Positions 25,218 through 33,813 of a stretch of DNA of 56,380 nucleotides are shown here, piece after piece. The DNA comes from an uncultured Thermomicrobiales bacterium (GTDB taxonomy: Bacteria; Chloroflexota; Chloroflexia; Thermomicrobiales; CADCWN01). The stretch is taken from the NCBI GenBank assembly GCA_902806415.1, contig CADCWN010000418.1, forward strand, positions 1 to 56,380, in the 5' to 3' direction. A program made the translations under genes and the position numbers. The notes below the pieces were generated by a model that worked only from the letters and a program-made list of their open reading frames with translations, did no database searches and had not been told where the DNA came from. Each line of letters opens with the position of its first letter. Position 1 is the first letter of the stretch.

Positions 25218-25334
25218 TCACTCGTCACTCGTCAGTCGCCCCTCCCCGCCCCCTCCGGGTCTCCGCGTCTCCTATTCCGTCCCCCCTCGCCCACTTGCTC
25301 ACGCTCTAACGACTGACGACCGGCGACTGAGGAC
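25218..25334. repeat. Heptamer-array element, decayed copy I
   Basis: TCACTCG-TCACTCG-TCAGTCG (25218-25238) and a right part with GACTGAC-GACCGGC-GACTGAG (25311-25331) form a partial inverted repeat. The interior at 25241-25280 resembles 49091-49130, next to heptamer array G. Confidence 0.55.
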
Positions 25335-25343
25335 GTTCTTCCC

Positions 25344-25373
25344 TTGACCCTGACCAGTACCCCTTGCGACAAT
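25344..25373 (+). promoter_or_regulatory. Candidate promoter of the M20 peptidase gene
   Basis: TTGACC (25344-25349) and GACAAT (25368-25373) are 18 bases apart; transcription would start about 30 bases before the ATG at 25411. Confidence 0.5.
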
Positions 25374-25410
25374 CGCGGCGTCGGCGATTCTTCGCGGGGG
25401 GTGAGGCGCG

Positions 25411-26781
25411 ATGGGCGATTTGGGCGCGGTCTACGCGGCGGTCGAGCGGGAGCGAGAGCGTTTCATCGGCGATTTGCAGCGGGTGGTACGCCAGCCGAGC
25501 ATCTCGTCGCAGGGGATCGGCGTGCGGGAGTGCGCCGAATTGCTGGTCACGATGATGGGCGACCTGGGGATCGACGCGCGGGTGCTGGAGACCGCCGGTT
25601 TGCCGGTCGTCTACGGCGAGATTCGCGCGCCGAACCCGGACGCCCCCACGCTGGTGATCTACAACCACTACGACGTGCAGCCGCCGGAGCCGCTGGAGGA
25701 GTGGGACTACCCGCCATTCGGCGCGGAGGTCCACGACGGGATCCTCTACGGGCGCGGCGCGACCGACGCGAAGGGGAACCTGCTGGCGCACCTGAAGGCG
25801 GTCGACGCCTTCCGGGTCGCCGGAGTGTCGCTGCCCTGCAACCTGAAATTCCTCTTCGATGGCGAGGAGGAGAGCGGCAGCCCGAGCCTCCCCGACTTCG
25901 TCGCGGCGCACACCGACTTGCTCGCCGCCGACGCCGCCCTCTCGTTCGACGGCGGCTTCGACGCGGATGATCGCCCCCACATCGGCTTCGGGAGCAGCGG
26001 GCTCCTCTTCGTGGAGATTCGGGCGCGCGGCGCGCGGGCCGACCTCCACTCGGCCCGCGCGCGGCTGGTGGAGAATCCCGCGTGGCGACTCGTCTGGGCG
26101 TTGGGTGCCTTGAAAGGGCCGGATGGTCGGATTAACCTGGACGGCTTCTACGACGCGATCCGCCCGGTGACGGACATCGATCGCGCGGCGCTGGCGCAGA
26201 CCGGCTGGAACGACGAGGCGCAGCGGCGCAGCCTCGGCACCGACCACTTCCTCGGCGGGGTCAGCGGGCTGGCGTCGTTCGAGCAGTTGCTCTTCACGCC
26301 GACCTGTAATATCGCCGGCTTCGGCACCGGCTGGATGGGCGAGGGACACAAGACGGTGCTGCCGAGTCGCGCCGCTTGTCGGCTGGATTTCCGCCTCGTC
26401 GCCGACCAGGACCCGGACACGATCCTCGCCGCGCTGCGCCGCTTCCTCGACGAGCACGGCTGCGCCGACTTCGAGGTCGAGGATATGGGCTCGATCGAGC
26501 CGTCGCGCACGACCCTCGACACCCCGTTCGCGGCGGTCGTGATCGACGCGGCGCGGCAAGTCTACGGCGGCGAACCGGCGGTGCGCCCGACCGGCGACGC
26601 CTCCGGTCGGCAAGGGGTCTGGCTCGGCGGGCGGCTCGGCGGTATCCCCGCCGCCGGGACGGGCATCGGCCCGCCCGCCTGGCGCGGCCACGCCGCCAAC
26701 GAGTTCATGTCCCTCGCTCACTACCTCAATGGGATTAAGTACGCCGCGACGATCTGGGAGCTGTTCGGCGCGCGGCGGTGA
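25411..26781 (+). CDS. M20-family metallopeptidase (dipeptidase/carboxypeptidase type)
   Basis: The 456-residue protein is a full-length M20 peptidase with a catalytic di-zinc domain interrupted by a dimerisation domain (about 195-310). The first metal site is H86-x-D88 in NHYDVQP, the bridging aspartate D119 is in GRGATDAKGN, and the general base/ligand glutamates are in FDGEEESGSP (about 150-159); a later His ligand is in the C-terminal WRGHAANEF. The layout matches CPG2/carnosinase-like dipeptidases more than DapE. It probably hydrolyses peptides in the cytoplasm. GGGGGTGAGG precedes the ATG. Confidence 0.9.
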   Translation: MGDLGAVYAAVERERERFIGDLQRVVRQPSISSQGIGVRECAELLVTMMGDLGIDARVLETAGLPVVYGEIRAPNPDAPTLVIYNHYDVQPPEPLEEWDYPPFGAEVHDGILYGRGATDAKGNLLAHLKAVDAFRVAGVSLPCNLKFLFDGEEESGSPSLPDFVAAHTDLLAADAALSFDGGFDADDRPHIGFGSSGLLFVEIRARGARADLHSARARLVENPAWRLVWALGALKGPDGRINLDGFYDAIRPVTDIDRAALAQTGWNDEAQRRSLGTDHFLGGVSGLASFEQLLFTPTCNIAGFGTGWMGEGHKTVLPSRAACRLDFRLVADQDPDTILAALRRFLDEHGCADFEVEDMGSIEPSRTTLDTPFAAVVIDAARQVYGGEPAVRPTGDASGRQGVWLGGRLGGIPAAGTGIGPPAWRGHAANEFMSLAHYLNGIKYAATIWELFGARR

Positions 26782-26847
26782 GAGGGGAGGAATCTCTCCC
26801 CGCCGCTCCGGATGAACCGGATTGATCCTGCTGCACGTCAGGACAAT

Positions 26848-26890
26848 GCCCGGCGGCGACCCGCCCCTACAAGGGAGGGTGGGGGCGGGG
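26848..26890. repeat. Dispersed repeat, copy 1 of 2
   Basis: GGCGGCGACCCGCCCCTACA followed by AGGGAGGGTGGGG is nearly the inverse of 44425-44466. It sits between convergent genes (M20 peptidase and cupin). Confidence 0.65.
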
Positions 26891-26976
26891 GGCTAACAGG
26901 CGGTTGTAAAAGCTAGCAATCAGCCGCTGGGGGCGGTTTACGACTCGCCCTGCGATGTGATCGCGATCCACTCCCT

Positions 26977-27507
26977 TTACGATGACCGATCACCGATGCG
27001 CTCCTGTAGCGCCTCAATTCGGGCCGCCAACGCGTCGAACTGCGCGTTGATTGCGGCGCGGACGTCTCGGAGGCGGGCGGCGGCGGCGGCGAGTTCGGGC
27101 GCGGTGAGGGCGCGATGGCTCTCGAAGGTGGCGGTGTCGGCGTCATCGGCGGGGTAGGGCGGGGCGCAGATGAAGAGGACGCGCGAGAGATCAGGGCCGG
27201 GGTTGCGATAGGAGAGGGTGACGAGCGGCGGGGTGCCGATCGTGTCGCCCGGCCCACAAGCGAGTTCGACCGTCGCGCCGGTCGCGGGGTCGCCCATCGT
27301 GACAACCAGTTGCCCAGCCAAGATATAAGTGATTTGTTCGAGCGAACGGTGAGCATGGATGCCGAATTCGCCGATCGGCAGCCGCCCCTCGGCCAGGGTG
27401 AGGCCAGCCAGTCCGGGGAGCGGGATCGGGTGGACGGCGATCCCGTCCGGCGCGATGACGACGAAGTCATCGCTGACGCGCGTCGGTTGTGGTGGTGGTT
27501 GTTGCAT
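26977..27507 (-). CDS. Cupin-domain protein
   Basis: The 176-residue protein has a single cupin beta-barrel. Motif 1 is GEFGIHAHRSLEQITYILAG, with His residues and a Glu of the usual metal site, and motif 2 is CGPGDTIGTPP. A helical tail (about 130-172, AAAARLRDVRAAINAQFDAL and EALQERIG) probably forms a coiled coil. Cupins include dioxygenases, isomerases and sugar/auxin-binding proteins, so only a small-molecule metal-binding role can be suggested. The ATG at 27507 follows GAGGGAGGGG. It is divergent from the DUF4349 gene. Confidence 0.8.
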   Translation of the reverse strand: MQQPPPQPTRVSDDFVVIAPDGIAVHPIPLPGLAGLTLAEGRLPIGEFGIHAHRSLEQITYILAGQLVVTMGDPATGATVELACGPGDTIGTPPLVTLSYRNPGPDLSRVLFICAPPYPADDADTATFESHRALTAPELAAAAARLRDVRAAINAQFDALAARIEALQERIGDRSS

Positions 27508-27886
27508 CGGCGCCCCTCCCTCGTCGTACGACCTCGCGCGGTTCGCGTTAGCCCGCCCTGCTTCTCCTCGATTCACCGCATTGTAATTCTGTCGTTCGAG
27601 CGCGGCTAGTGCGTCGCGGCAGGGTAGTGTCACGACTCTCCCTGATCTTTTGGAACTTTCCCCACACCACAACGTTTGTAAGAGCACGACGTAACCGCGA
27701 ACGATTCTGAACGATCTGCTTTCGCTTCACGGCGACAATACGGTCTTGGACGATCGACCTGGCGACGCAGATCATCAGGCTTGGGATCGCCTTGTCCGCG
27801 AGGAGTGCGCTGTGCGGCGTCACCGGCGAGAGGTTCGGGAGTTCGCGACACCATGTGGGTCGCCGGTCGATGATTGGAGGTGGACG
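27508..27886. other. Divergent intergenic region
   Basis: This 379-bp gap separates the cupin and DUF4349 genes. It is less G+C-rich near 27570-27740 and must hold divergent promoters, but none stands out with both boxes. No gene is supported in it. Confidence 0.4.
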
Positions 27887-28894
27887 ATGCAAGCTGGGAC
27901 ACGCTCTCGACGGTTCGCGCGTTATTGGCTGCCGCGTTTAGCTGCGCTGGTGCTCCCGCTTATCCTCCTATTGACCGCGTGCGGCGGTTCGTCGGCCCCC
28001 GCCAACGAGGCTTCCAGCGACATGGTATCTACCGGTGGGGGAGCGGCGTCCAGCGGTGGGCGTGCCGCCGCGCCCGCCGCGCCCGCCGCGCCTGGGGCGA
28101 TCGCCCCGACGATGGCGGCAGTGCCCCAATCCGGGCCGGGTACGACACAGGCCAGCCCCGGACCCGCGCCGCGCAGGCTGCTGATCAAGACCGGGACGCT
28201 CGGGCTGCTGGTGCGCGATGTCGATGCGTCCTTCGGGCGGATCAGCGCCATCGCCCAGCAGTACGGCGGCGAGGTGTCGCAGTACACCAACAGCAAGAAC
28301 GGCGAGCGGCGCGTGGCGACCGTGACGATCCTCGTCGATAGCGCGCAGTTCGAGGCGGCGATGACGGCGTTGCGCGAGATGGACCAGGTCGTTGAGCGAC
28401 GGGCCGACAAGGCCGAATCGACAGACGTCAGCGAGGAGTTCGCCGATGTGCAGGCGCAGATCGCGAACCTGGAGGCGACCGAGCGCCAGTTGCGCGCGAT
28501 CATGGAGAAGGCCACGCGCACCGAGGACATCCTGAACGTCCAGCGCGAGATCACCACCGTGCGCGGCCAGATCGAGCGACTGCAAGGCCGGGCGAACTAT
28601 CTCGATCGGCGCGCGGCGATGTCCACGATCGCGATCAACCTGGAGGGGCCGCCCGTTGCGGGGGCGGCCGCCCCCGCAACGGGCTGGCGTTTCACGGCGG
28701 TCGTGGCCGATGCCTGGGGGGCATCATTGCGGATGCTGCAAGCGGTCGCCACGGTCGTCGTCAGCGTGGCGGTCTTCTGCTGGTGGCTCCTGCCGATTCT
28801 GGCGCTTGGCGCGCTCGCCCTGCGCTCGCGGCGGCAACGAGTTCGGGGCGGCGGGCCGGTCGCGCCGCCCCCGGCAGCGACGGTGGGCGACTGA
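27887..28894 (+). CDS. DUF4349 lipoprotein with coiled coil and C-terminal membrane helix
   Basis: The 335-residue protein starts with a signal peptide ending in lipobox LLTAC (about residues 25-29), then an Ala/Pro/Gly-rich linker. The DUF4349 domain follows: RLLIKTGTLGLLVRDVDASF, QQYGGEVSQYTNSKNGERRV and a long helix (about 180-245, ADVQAQIANLEATERQLRAI). A hydrophobic segment (about 280-310) would place the C-terminus back in or across the membrane. The function of DUF4349 is not established. GGAGGTGG lies three bases before the ATG. A perfect 34-bp palindrome lies inside the coding region. Confidence 0.85.
   Translation: MQAGTRSRRFARYWLPRLAALVLPLILLLTACGGSSAPANEASSDMVSTGGGAASSGGRAAAPAAPAAPGAIAPTMAAVPQSGPGTTQASPGPAPRRLLIKTGTLGLLVRDVDASFGRISAIAQQYGGEVSQYTNSKNGERRVATVTILVDSAQFEAAMTALREMDQVVERRADKAESTDVSEEFADVQAQIANLEATERQLRAIMEKATRTEDILNVQREITTVRGQIERLQGRANYLDRRAAMSTIAINLEGPPVAGAAAPATGWRFTAVVADAWGASLRMLQAVATVVVSVAVFCWWLLPILALGALALRSRRQRVRGGGPVAPPPAATVGD
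28651..28684. repeat. Perfect 34-bp palindrome inside the DUF4349 gene
   Basis: GCCCGTTGCGGGGGCGG at 28651-28667 is followed directly by its exact complement. It encodes part of the Pro/Ala/Gly stretch PVAGAAAPATG just before the membrane helix. Confidence 0.85.
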
Positions 28895-28902
28895 GATTCT
28901 CG

Positions 28903-29361
28903 CTAGCCCTTCGCGAATGGGCGAATCCAGGCCGGCAGGAACGTCGCCAGCAGGGCGACCGCGAGGACGCCGCCGAGGACGCGCGGGGAGCGTCGCAGAT
29001 CGAAGATGGCCCAGGCGAAGACGATCCAGGCCAGCATATTGGCCGAGGCAACCGCGTAGACCCAACCGGCGAACTTGTGCTGATCGGCGAAGAAATCGGT
29101 CTCCGCGATCGGCGGATAGTTGCTGTGCTCGTCGAGGCCCCGGCGCAGCACCATCACCGGGGCGACGTTGGCGGCGATGATCGCCCCGGCCCAGAGCGGC
29201 AGCGCGGCGCGGCTCCTGACGCGACCGTGCAGGAAGTAGGTGAGGACGATCGTCTGCAAGATGTTGCCGGTCGCGCCGAGATAGATCGGGACGGGGAAGC
29301 GCCCCATATCGCGCAAGTTGTCCATCTCGTTGAGGCGCTTCTCGGCGCGCTTGAGCCCCAT
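28903..29361 (-). CDS. Small integral membrane protein of unknown function
   Basis: The 152-residue protein has about four hydrophobic helices (about residues 24-44, 53-72, 98-116 and 125-146). Conserved-looking charged loops include LRRGLDEHSNYPPIAETDFFADQHKF. No family was recognised. It is convergent with the DUF4349 gene, with only eight bases between the stops. It lies downstream of the biotin carboxylase gene on the same strand and could be cotranscribed. Confidence 0.6.
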   Translation of the reverse strand: MGLKRAEKRLNEMDNLRDMGRFPVPIYLGATGNILQTIVLTYFLHGRVRSRAALPLWAGAIIAANVAPVMVLRRGLDEHSNYPPIAETDFFADQHKFAGWVYAVASANMLAWIVFAWAIFDLRRSPRVLGGVLAVALLATFLPAWIRPFAKG

Positions 29362-29462
29362 CGTACTGCCCTCACACCATTCAGGATTGTCGTCGTCCGT
29401 ATCGCGTCGGCCCTGCTGCGGTGCGTTTTCTCACGGGCGGCGACCGGTCACGATCGCGCTCG

Positions 29463-31229
29463 TCAGGCGATGGTGGCGATCTTCGCGCCGATCTTGATCG
29501 TTTCGCCGGTCGCGACGGCGAGGTCGCGGACCGTGCCATCGCGCGGCGCGGCGATCTCATTCTCCATCTTCATCGCCTCGACGACGCAGATCAGCGCACC
29601 CGCCTTGACCGCCGCGCCCTCCTCGACCGCGACGCGCAGCACCGTCCCCTGAATCGGGCTGATCAGCGCGCCATCGCCGCCCCCCGCCGCTTTCCCACCG
29701 CCCTTCGGCGTGGCGCGCTGGCGACTCGTCGCTGGCCGCGCGCCGTTCGGCGGGGACGCGGCAGGATCTGCGTCGGCGAAGAGGCGCACCGCGAAGCGCT
29801 TGCCATTCACCTCCAGGGTGTACTCGCGGGCTTGCGGCGCGGGGGTATCCTCGGCGGCGGGCGGCAGTTCGGCGGGCGGGAGATCGCGCCCGACGCCGTC
29901 GCGCTCGATCCAGTCGGTGGCGGCGCGACCTTCCACGAAGACCGGGTGCGCCAGGACCGCCTGGTGGAAGGGAATCGTCGAGGCGACGCCGCCGATCAGA
30001 TACTCGCCGAGGGCGCGGCGCATCCGGGCGATCGCCTCGCCCCGGTCGGACCCGCGCGCGATCAACTTGGCGATCATCGAGTCGTAGCTGGGCGAGATGA
30101 CGAAGCCACGCTCCGCCGCGCCGTCGATCCGAATCCCCGCGCCGCCCGGCTCCTTGTACTCGGTGATCGTGCCGGGGGTCGGCGCGAAGCCACGCGCCGG
30201 GTCCTCGGCGTTGATCCGACACTCGATCGCGTGGCCGCGCAGCGCGATTTCCTCTTGCCGCCAGGGGAGCGGCTCGCCCGCCGCGATCCGCAACTGCGCC
30301 TTGACCAGATCGATCCCGGTCACCTCCTCGGTGACGGTGTGCTCGACCTGGATCCGCGTGTTCATCTCCATGAAGTAGAAGTTTTTGTCGGCGTCGAGCA
30401 GGAATTCGAGGGTCCCCGCCCCCTCGTAGGAAACCGCTCGGGCCAGGGCGGTCGCCGCCGCGCCCATCCGAGCGCGCAGATCGGCGTCCACGGCGGGCGA
30501 GGGGGCCTCCTCGATCAGCTTCTGGTGACGGCGCTGGGTCGAGCACTCGCGCTCCCCGAGGTGGATGACGCCGCCGTGTCGATCGGCCAAGATTTGGATT
30601 TCGACGTGCTTGGGAGCCTCGATATATTTCTCGGCGTAAAGGGTCGGGTTGTTGAAGAAGCGCTGCCCCTCGCCCGCCGCCGCCGCGAAGGCATCGGGGA
30701 CCTCCGCCGCCGTGCGGGCCACGCGGAAGCCGCGCCCGCCGCCGCCACCCGCCGCCTTCAGCGCCAGGGGGAAGCCCCAGCCCGCGCCGAGCGCCGCCGC
30801 CTCCTCCGGCGTGGCGACTGCCGCATTGGTCCCCGGCACCAGCGGCACGCCCGCCTCGCCGGCGAGCTTACGCGCGGCGATCTTGTCACCCATCGCGGCG
30901 ATCGCGTCCGGCGCCGGGCCGATCCAGATCAGCCCGGCGTCGAGGACCGCCCGCGCGAACTCGGCGTTCTCGGCCAGAAAGCCATAGCCGGGGTGGATCG
31001 CCTCGGCCCCCGCCCGCCGCGCGATCGCCAGGAGCCCCGGCCCATTCAGATACGGTCGGGTCGCCTCGCCCGCCTCGATGACGAAGGCTGCGTCGGCGTA
31101 GCGCGCGTGCGGCGCGTCGCGCTCCTCCTCGCCGTAGATGGCGACCGTGGCGAGGCCCAACTCGCGGCACGCGCGCCCGATCCGAATGGCGATCTCGCCG
31201 CGATTGGCGATCAGGACGGTGCGGAACAT
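29463..31229 (-). CDS. Biotin carboxylase-BCCP fusion (acyl-CoA carboxylase alpha subunit)
   Basis: The 588-residue protein combines a biotin carboxylase (1-445) and a biotinyl carrier domain (about 520-588). The carboxylase has the N-terminal FRTVLIANRGEIAIRI, the ATP-grasp glycine loop KAAGGGGGRGFRV, EKYIEAPKHVEIQILAD and the catalytic EMNTRIQVEHTVTE. The carrier has VVEAMKMENE with biotinylated K554. It carboxylates biotin with bicarbonate and ATP for an acyl-CoA carboxylase (acetyl-, propionyl- or methylcrotonyl-CoA); the fusion is typical of alpha subunits in actinobacteria and Chloroflexota. No carboxyltransferase subunit is in the window. The small gene upstream may be its epsilon partner. 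AAGGAG is next to the ATG, right after a heptamer array. Confidence 0.92.
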   Translation of the reverse strand: MFRTVLIANRGEIAIRIGRACRELGLATVAIYGEEERDAPHARYADAAFVIEAGEATRPYLNGPGLLAIARRAGAEAIHPGYGFLAENAEFARAVLDAGLIWIGPAPDAIAAMGDKIAARKLAGEAGVPLVPGTNAAVATPEEAAALGAGWGFPLALKAAGGGGGRGFRVARTAAEVPDAFAAAAGEGQRFFNNPTLYAEKYIEAPKHVEIQILADRHGGVIHLGERECSTQRRHQKLIEEAPSPAVDADLRARMGAAATALARAVSYEGAGTLEFLLDADKNFYFMEMNTRIQVEHTVTEEVTGIDLVKAQLRIAAGEPLPWRQEEIALRGHAIECRINAEDPARGFAPTPGTITEYKEPGGAGIRIDGAAERGFVISPSYDSMIAKLIARGSDRGEAIARMRRALGEYLIGGVASTIPFHQAVLAHPVFVEGRAATDWIERDGVGRDLPPAELPPAAEDTPAPQAREYTLEVNGKRFAVRLFADADPAASPPNGARPATSRQRATPKGGGKAAGGGDGALISPIQGTVLRVAVEEGAAVKAGALICVVEAMKMENEIAAPRDGTVRDLAVATGETIKIGAKIATIA

Positions 31230-31244
31230 GGGGCTCCTTGGTGG

Positions 31245-31346
31245 AGTCCGTAGTCCGTAGTCCGTAGTCCGTAGAGAGCTGGAGGAATACTGATGCATCG
31301 GCTTTCTCCAAAACCACTACGGACTACGGACTACGGACTATGGACT
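31245..31346. repeat. Heptamer-array inverted repeat, copy B
   Basis: The left arm (31245-31274) is four GTAGTCC-phase units and the right arm (31317-31346) is their complement GGACTAC with one mismatch. A 42-nt core separates them. On the minus strand one arm supplies the final ISP residues and the TAG stop of the upstream small gene, and the other ends directly at the AAGGAG of the biotin carboxylase. Confidence 0.92.
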
Positions 31347-31562
31347 AATTCGTGCCCAGGTAGGCCGGGCACCGCGCGCATAGCCGAGCGTCCGACCCTG
31401 GCTCGCGAGACGACCGGCGACCGCCCAGATCGGCGTGTTCGGTGCGGGCGCGGGCGGCGTGGAGCGGATTTCGGTGAGGGAGGCGGTCAGCGCGGCGATG
31501 AGCGCGGCGGCTTCTTCGTCGCCCGGGGCGAGCGTGATCAGCAGTTGCGATGGTCGCCCCAT
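31338..31562 (-). CDS. Small protein resembling acyl-CoA carboxylase epsilon subunit
   Basis: The 74-residue protein has a beta strand plus helix (LLITLAPGDEEAAALIAALTA), a Pro-rich linker and a C-terminal TPIWAVAGRLASQGR. Actinobacterial AccE proteins have the same order: a short strand, an Ala/Leu-rich helix, then a Trp and Gly-Arg-containing tail. Its position just upstream of the biotin carboxylase/BCCP supports a regulatory or structural role in the same complex. This is pattern-based and no sequence search was done. GAGGGGAG seven bases before the ATG is strong. The last three residues and the stop come from a heptamer repeat. Confidence 0.55.
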   Translation of the reverse strand: MGRPSQLLITLAPGDEEAAALIAALTASLTEIRSTPPAPAPNTPIWAVAGRLASQGRTLGYARGARPTWARISP

Positions 31563-31801
31563 GCGCGTCTCCCCTCTCCGCGCCTGCTATCGTGTGGCGC
31601 GCGGCGTATTATAGCGGGTCTGCGATGTAGGCGGTGGGTGTGGTGTCGCGCCTGTCAGTGGATCAGCGTGATGACCCTGCGCTGAAGGGGAGAGGGTGGC
31701 GATGATAGCCTCTGACGGCGAGTTCCCTCCTCTCCCCGAATCGAGAGAAGAGGTGCCGAGCGAATGCGAGGCGAGGTGGTACGAGAGTGAGGGCCGCTCC
31801 C

Positions 31802-32980
31802 CTACCCCGCCGGCGAGTTGACGAAGCTGAACGGGATATCGATCTCGCTCAGCCGCGCAGGGTCGGGGGAGTTGCGGGTTAGTTCCTGCGTGTTGTTGCG
31901 CTCGAATTCGTCCACGAGGTCGCGCAGGGTGCGAAGTTGCGCGGGCGAGGGATCCTCGTCGAAGACGGCCATCGTGACGGTGTGGCGCGCGTGGACGAAG
32001 TAGAGAACCTGCCCCTCGGCCAGTTGCGTCTTGTGGACCTGCGCCCCGAACACCTCCTCCGAGAGGCTGTTGAACGCCGAGAGGATCCCGGTCACCAATG
32101 CCTCGTCGAGGTGGAAGTTGCCGTAGGTGAAGAGCGGGATCCCGCTGCGCGCGGAGATCGCCAGCGTCTGGAGCGGAACCTGGGCGTAGAAATCGGTCGG
32201 CTGGTCGCGCCAGGAACGGCCATCCGGCTCGGCGACAGCGAGCCGCCGCGCGCCATGAATGGCGATCTCGGTCGCCAGTTCGCGGAGCCGCGCGTCAAGT
32301 TGGCGCGTCGATTCGGCCCAGCGGCGCTCGCTGACCTCGCCGAGTTCGAGCAGCGTGTTCATGTGCGCGCGGCGGGCGTTGGCCTTGTCGAACTCCTCCT
32401 GCAACTCCGCCAGCGAGCGCCCGCGCTGGCGCTCCGATGCCGCGACCGAGTCGGCGGCGCGCACCCGCGCCAATCGATTCTCGCGCAGCTTGACAACCGA
32501 CTCCTTGTACTCGCGCTCCAGCTCGGTCACCGTTACGATGCCACCATCGTTGCGCCGCCGACCGGCACCACGCCGATCCGGACCGCTGTAATTCGGCCAC
32601 TCGGCATGCAGGAAGGCGTGCATATCGGCGGTCAGGCCGGAACAGGCCAGGAGCATCCCCAGGAATTGGAGGCCCCAGGTGAAGACGAGCGAGCCGAGAA
32701 TCCAGAGGCCGCTGGTTCCGGCCATGATCTCCGGGCTGGGCATGCCGATCAGGACCAACAGGCTGATATCGCGCGCGAAGGCCAGCAACGTCGCGGTCGA
32801 GCGCCCGTTGATCGGGTCGGTGAGGGCGAGCGCCAGCACCGGCGCGATCAGCGCCACGCGCAGCAGGTGGAGCACGACCCCCCGGCGCGCGTGTCGCACC
32901 ACGAAGAGGTTGTCCGGTTGTGCCAGTGGCACCAGTGCGCCCGTCAGGCCCAGATAGCCCAGGGCGGCGAGTAGCCGTCC
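31802..32980 (-). CDS. Membrane protein with coiled coil and C-terminal sensor-like domain
   Basis: The 392-residue protein has four hydrophobic helices in the first 115 residues, a basic stretch (PDRRGAGRRRND), a long charged coiled coil (about 140-230, from TELEREYKESVVKLRENRL to RQLDARLRELATEI) and a C-terminal globular domain. That domain reads IPLFTYGNFHLDEALVTGIL, FNSLSEEVFG, EGQVLYFVHARHTVTMAVFD and LRTLRDLVDEFERNN. This resembles the longin/roadblock-like small sensor domains seen in archaea and Chloroflexota; the resemblance is from memory. The likely start is the GTG at 32980 after AAGGGG; an ATG at 33022 is possible. No function is claimed. Confidence 0.65.
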   Translation of the reverse strand, partial: GRLLAALGYLGLTGALVPLAQPDNLFVVRHARRGVVLHLLRVALIAPVLALALTDPINGRSTATLLAFARDISLLVLIGMPSPEIMAGTSGLWILGSLVFTWGLQFLGMLLACSGLTADMHAFLHAEWPNYSGPDRRGAGRRRNDGGIVTVTELEREYKESVVKLRENRLARVRAADSVAASERQRGRSLAELQEEFDKANARRAHMNTLLELGEVSERRWAESTRQLDARLRELATEIAIHGARRLAVAEPDGRSWRDQPTDFYAQVPLQTLAISARSGIPLFTYGNFHLDEALVTGILSAFNSLSEEVFGAQVHKTQLAEGQVLYFVHARHTVTMAVFDEDPSPAQLRTLRDLVDEFERNNTQELTRNSPDPARLSEIDIPFSFVNSPAG

Positions 32981-33326
32981 CACGATGATTGCCCCTTCCA
33001 GGTGTCGGCAAGGCGACCACACGGCCCGCGCACCTCCCGACCCTACAATCCAGCATAGCGGCGCGGGGCGGGCGGGGCAATCGGCTATCGGTACCGGACA
33101 GGCCGAGACAAATGGCTATCGGGTTTGCGGTGGATGGGATCGCTCGTGGCAACGCGGGGATGAAATCGACGCGGGTCGCCCGATAGCCCCGCTCCATCGC
33201 GAACGACCGGGTACCATCGGGATAGGCAAGGTCGGGTTCGGCGATGACCGCCGTCACGCTCAATAGGATCGCGCAGCGGCTATGTTCGCTGTCGCGCGCA
33301 GACCCGCGAGGGGCGAGGCCGCGCCC
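32981..33326. other. Intergenic region without recognised genes
   Basis: This 346-bp gap contains one small hairpin near 33310-33330 (AGGGGCG...CGCCCCT) that may terminate the downstream-lying minus-strand gene. I see no supported coding region; the short frames here are antisense to each other and lack ribosome sites. Confidence 0.35.
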
Positions 33327-33806
33327 CTACGCCGGTGCTTGTAGCACACCGAGCGCTTCGAGCAGGAAGAACGTCCCGATGAAGATGACGATGATCGTCA
33401 GGAGGACGACGACCCCGATCGCCAGACCGAAGAGCGGGTTGGCCGGGTGGACCTCATTGCCGCCGTAGGCGTAGGCATCGGTGTCCTGGTCGATCTCGCG
33501 ACGCAAGTAGAAAAACGCGATCACATTAATGGCGAAGAAGACGATCTGCGTGATGCCCGATCCAGGCAAGAAGGCGGGCAGGAGGACGATCAGGAGGACG
33601 AAGAGGTAAGCCCCGATGACGGTCGCGAGCAGGTGTCGCCGCGCCTTACGGACCATCCCCATCCGCTGCCAGTTGATGATCGCCAGGGCCATCCCGGCGG
33701 GGAAGGTGAAGAGGATCGCCACCACGCCGATCAGCAGCGGACCCCAGAGCTGCGCTGAGGACCGCAGTGTTGCCGCCTCGGTTGTCCTGCGCTTCGGCAC
33801 GCTCAT
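33327..33806 (-). CDS. Small integral membrane protein of unknown function
   Basis: The 159-residue protein has four predicted membrane helices (about 22-44, 60-80, 82-98 and 124-150). The segment between helices 1 and 2 (NWQRMGMVRKARRHL) is basic, so it probably faces the cytoplasm. No family was recognised. It follows the aldo/keto reductase on the same strand, separated by a repeat element whose near end runs into GAGGACTC before its ATG. Confidence 0.65.
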   Translation of the reverse strand: MSVPKRRTTEAATLRSSAQLWGPLLIGVVAILFTFPAGMALAIINWQRMGMVRKARRHLLATVIGAYLFVLLIVLLPAFLPGSGITQIVFFAINVIAFFYLRREIDQDTDAYAYGGNEVHPANPLFGLAIGVVVLLTIIVIFIGTFFLLEALGVLQAPA

Positions 33807-33813
33807 GAGTCCT

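Noticed and set aside
29421..31253. 610-residue plus-strand frame opposite the biotin carboxylase
   Set aside because: The biotin carboxylase/BCCP motifs on the minus strand are decisive.
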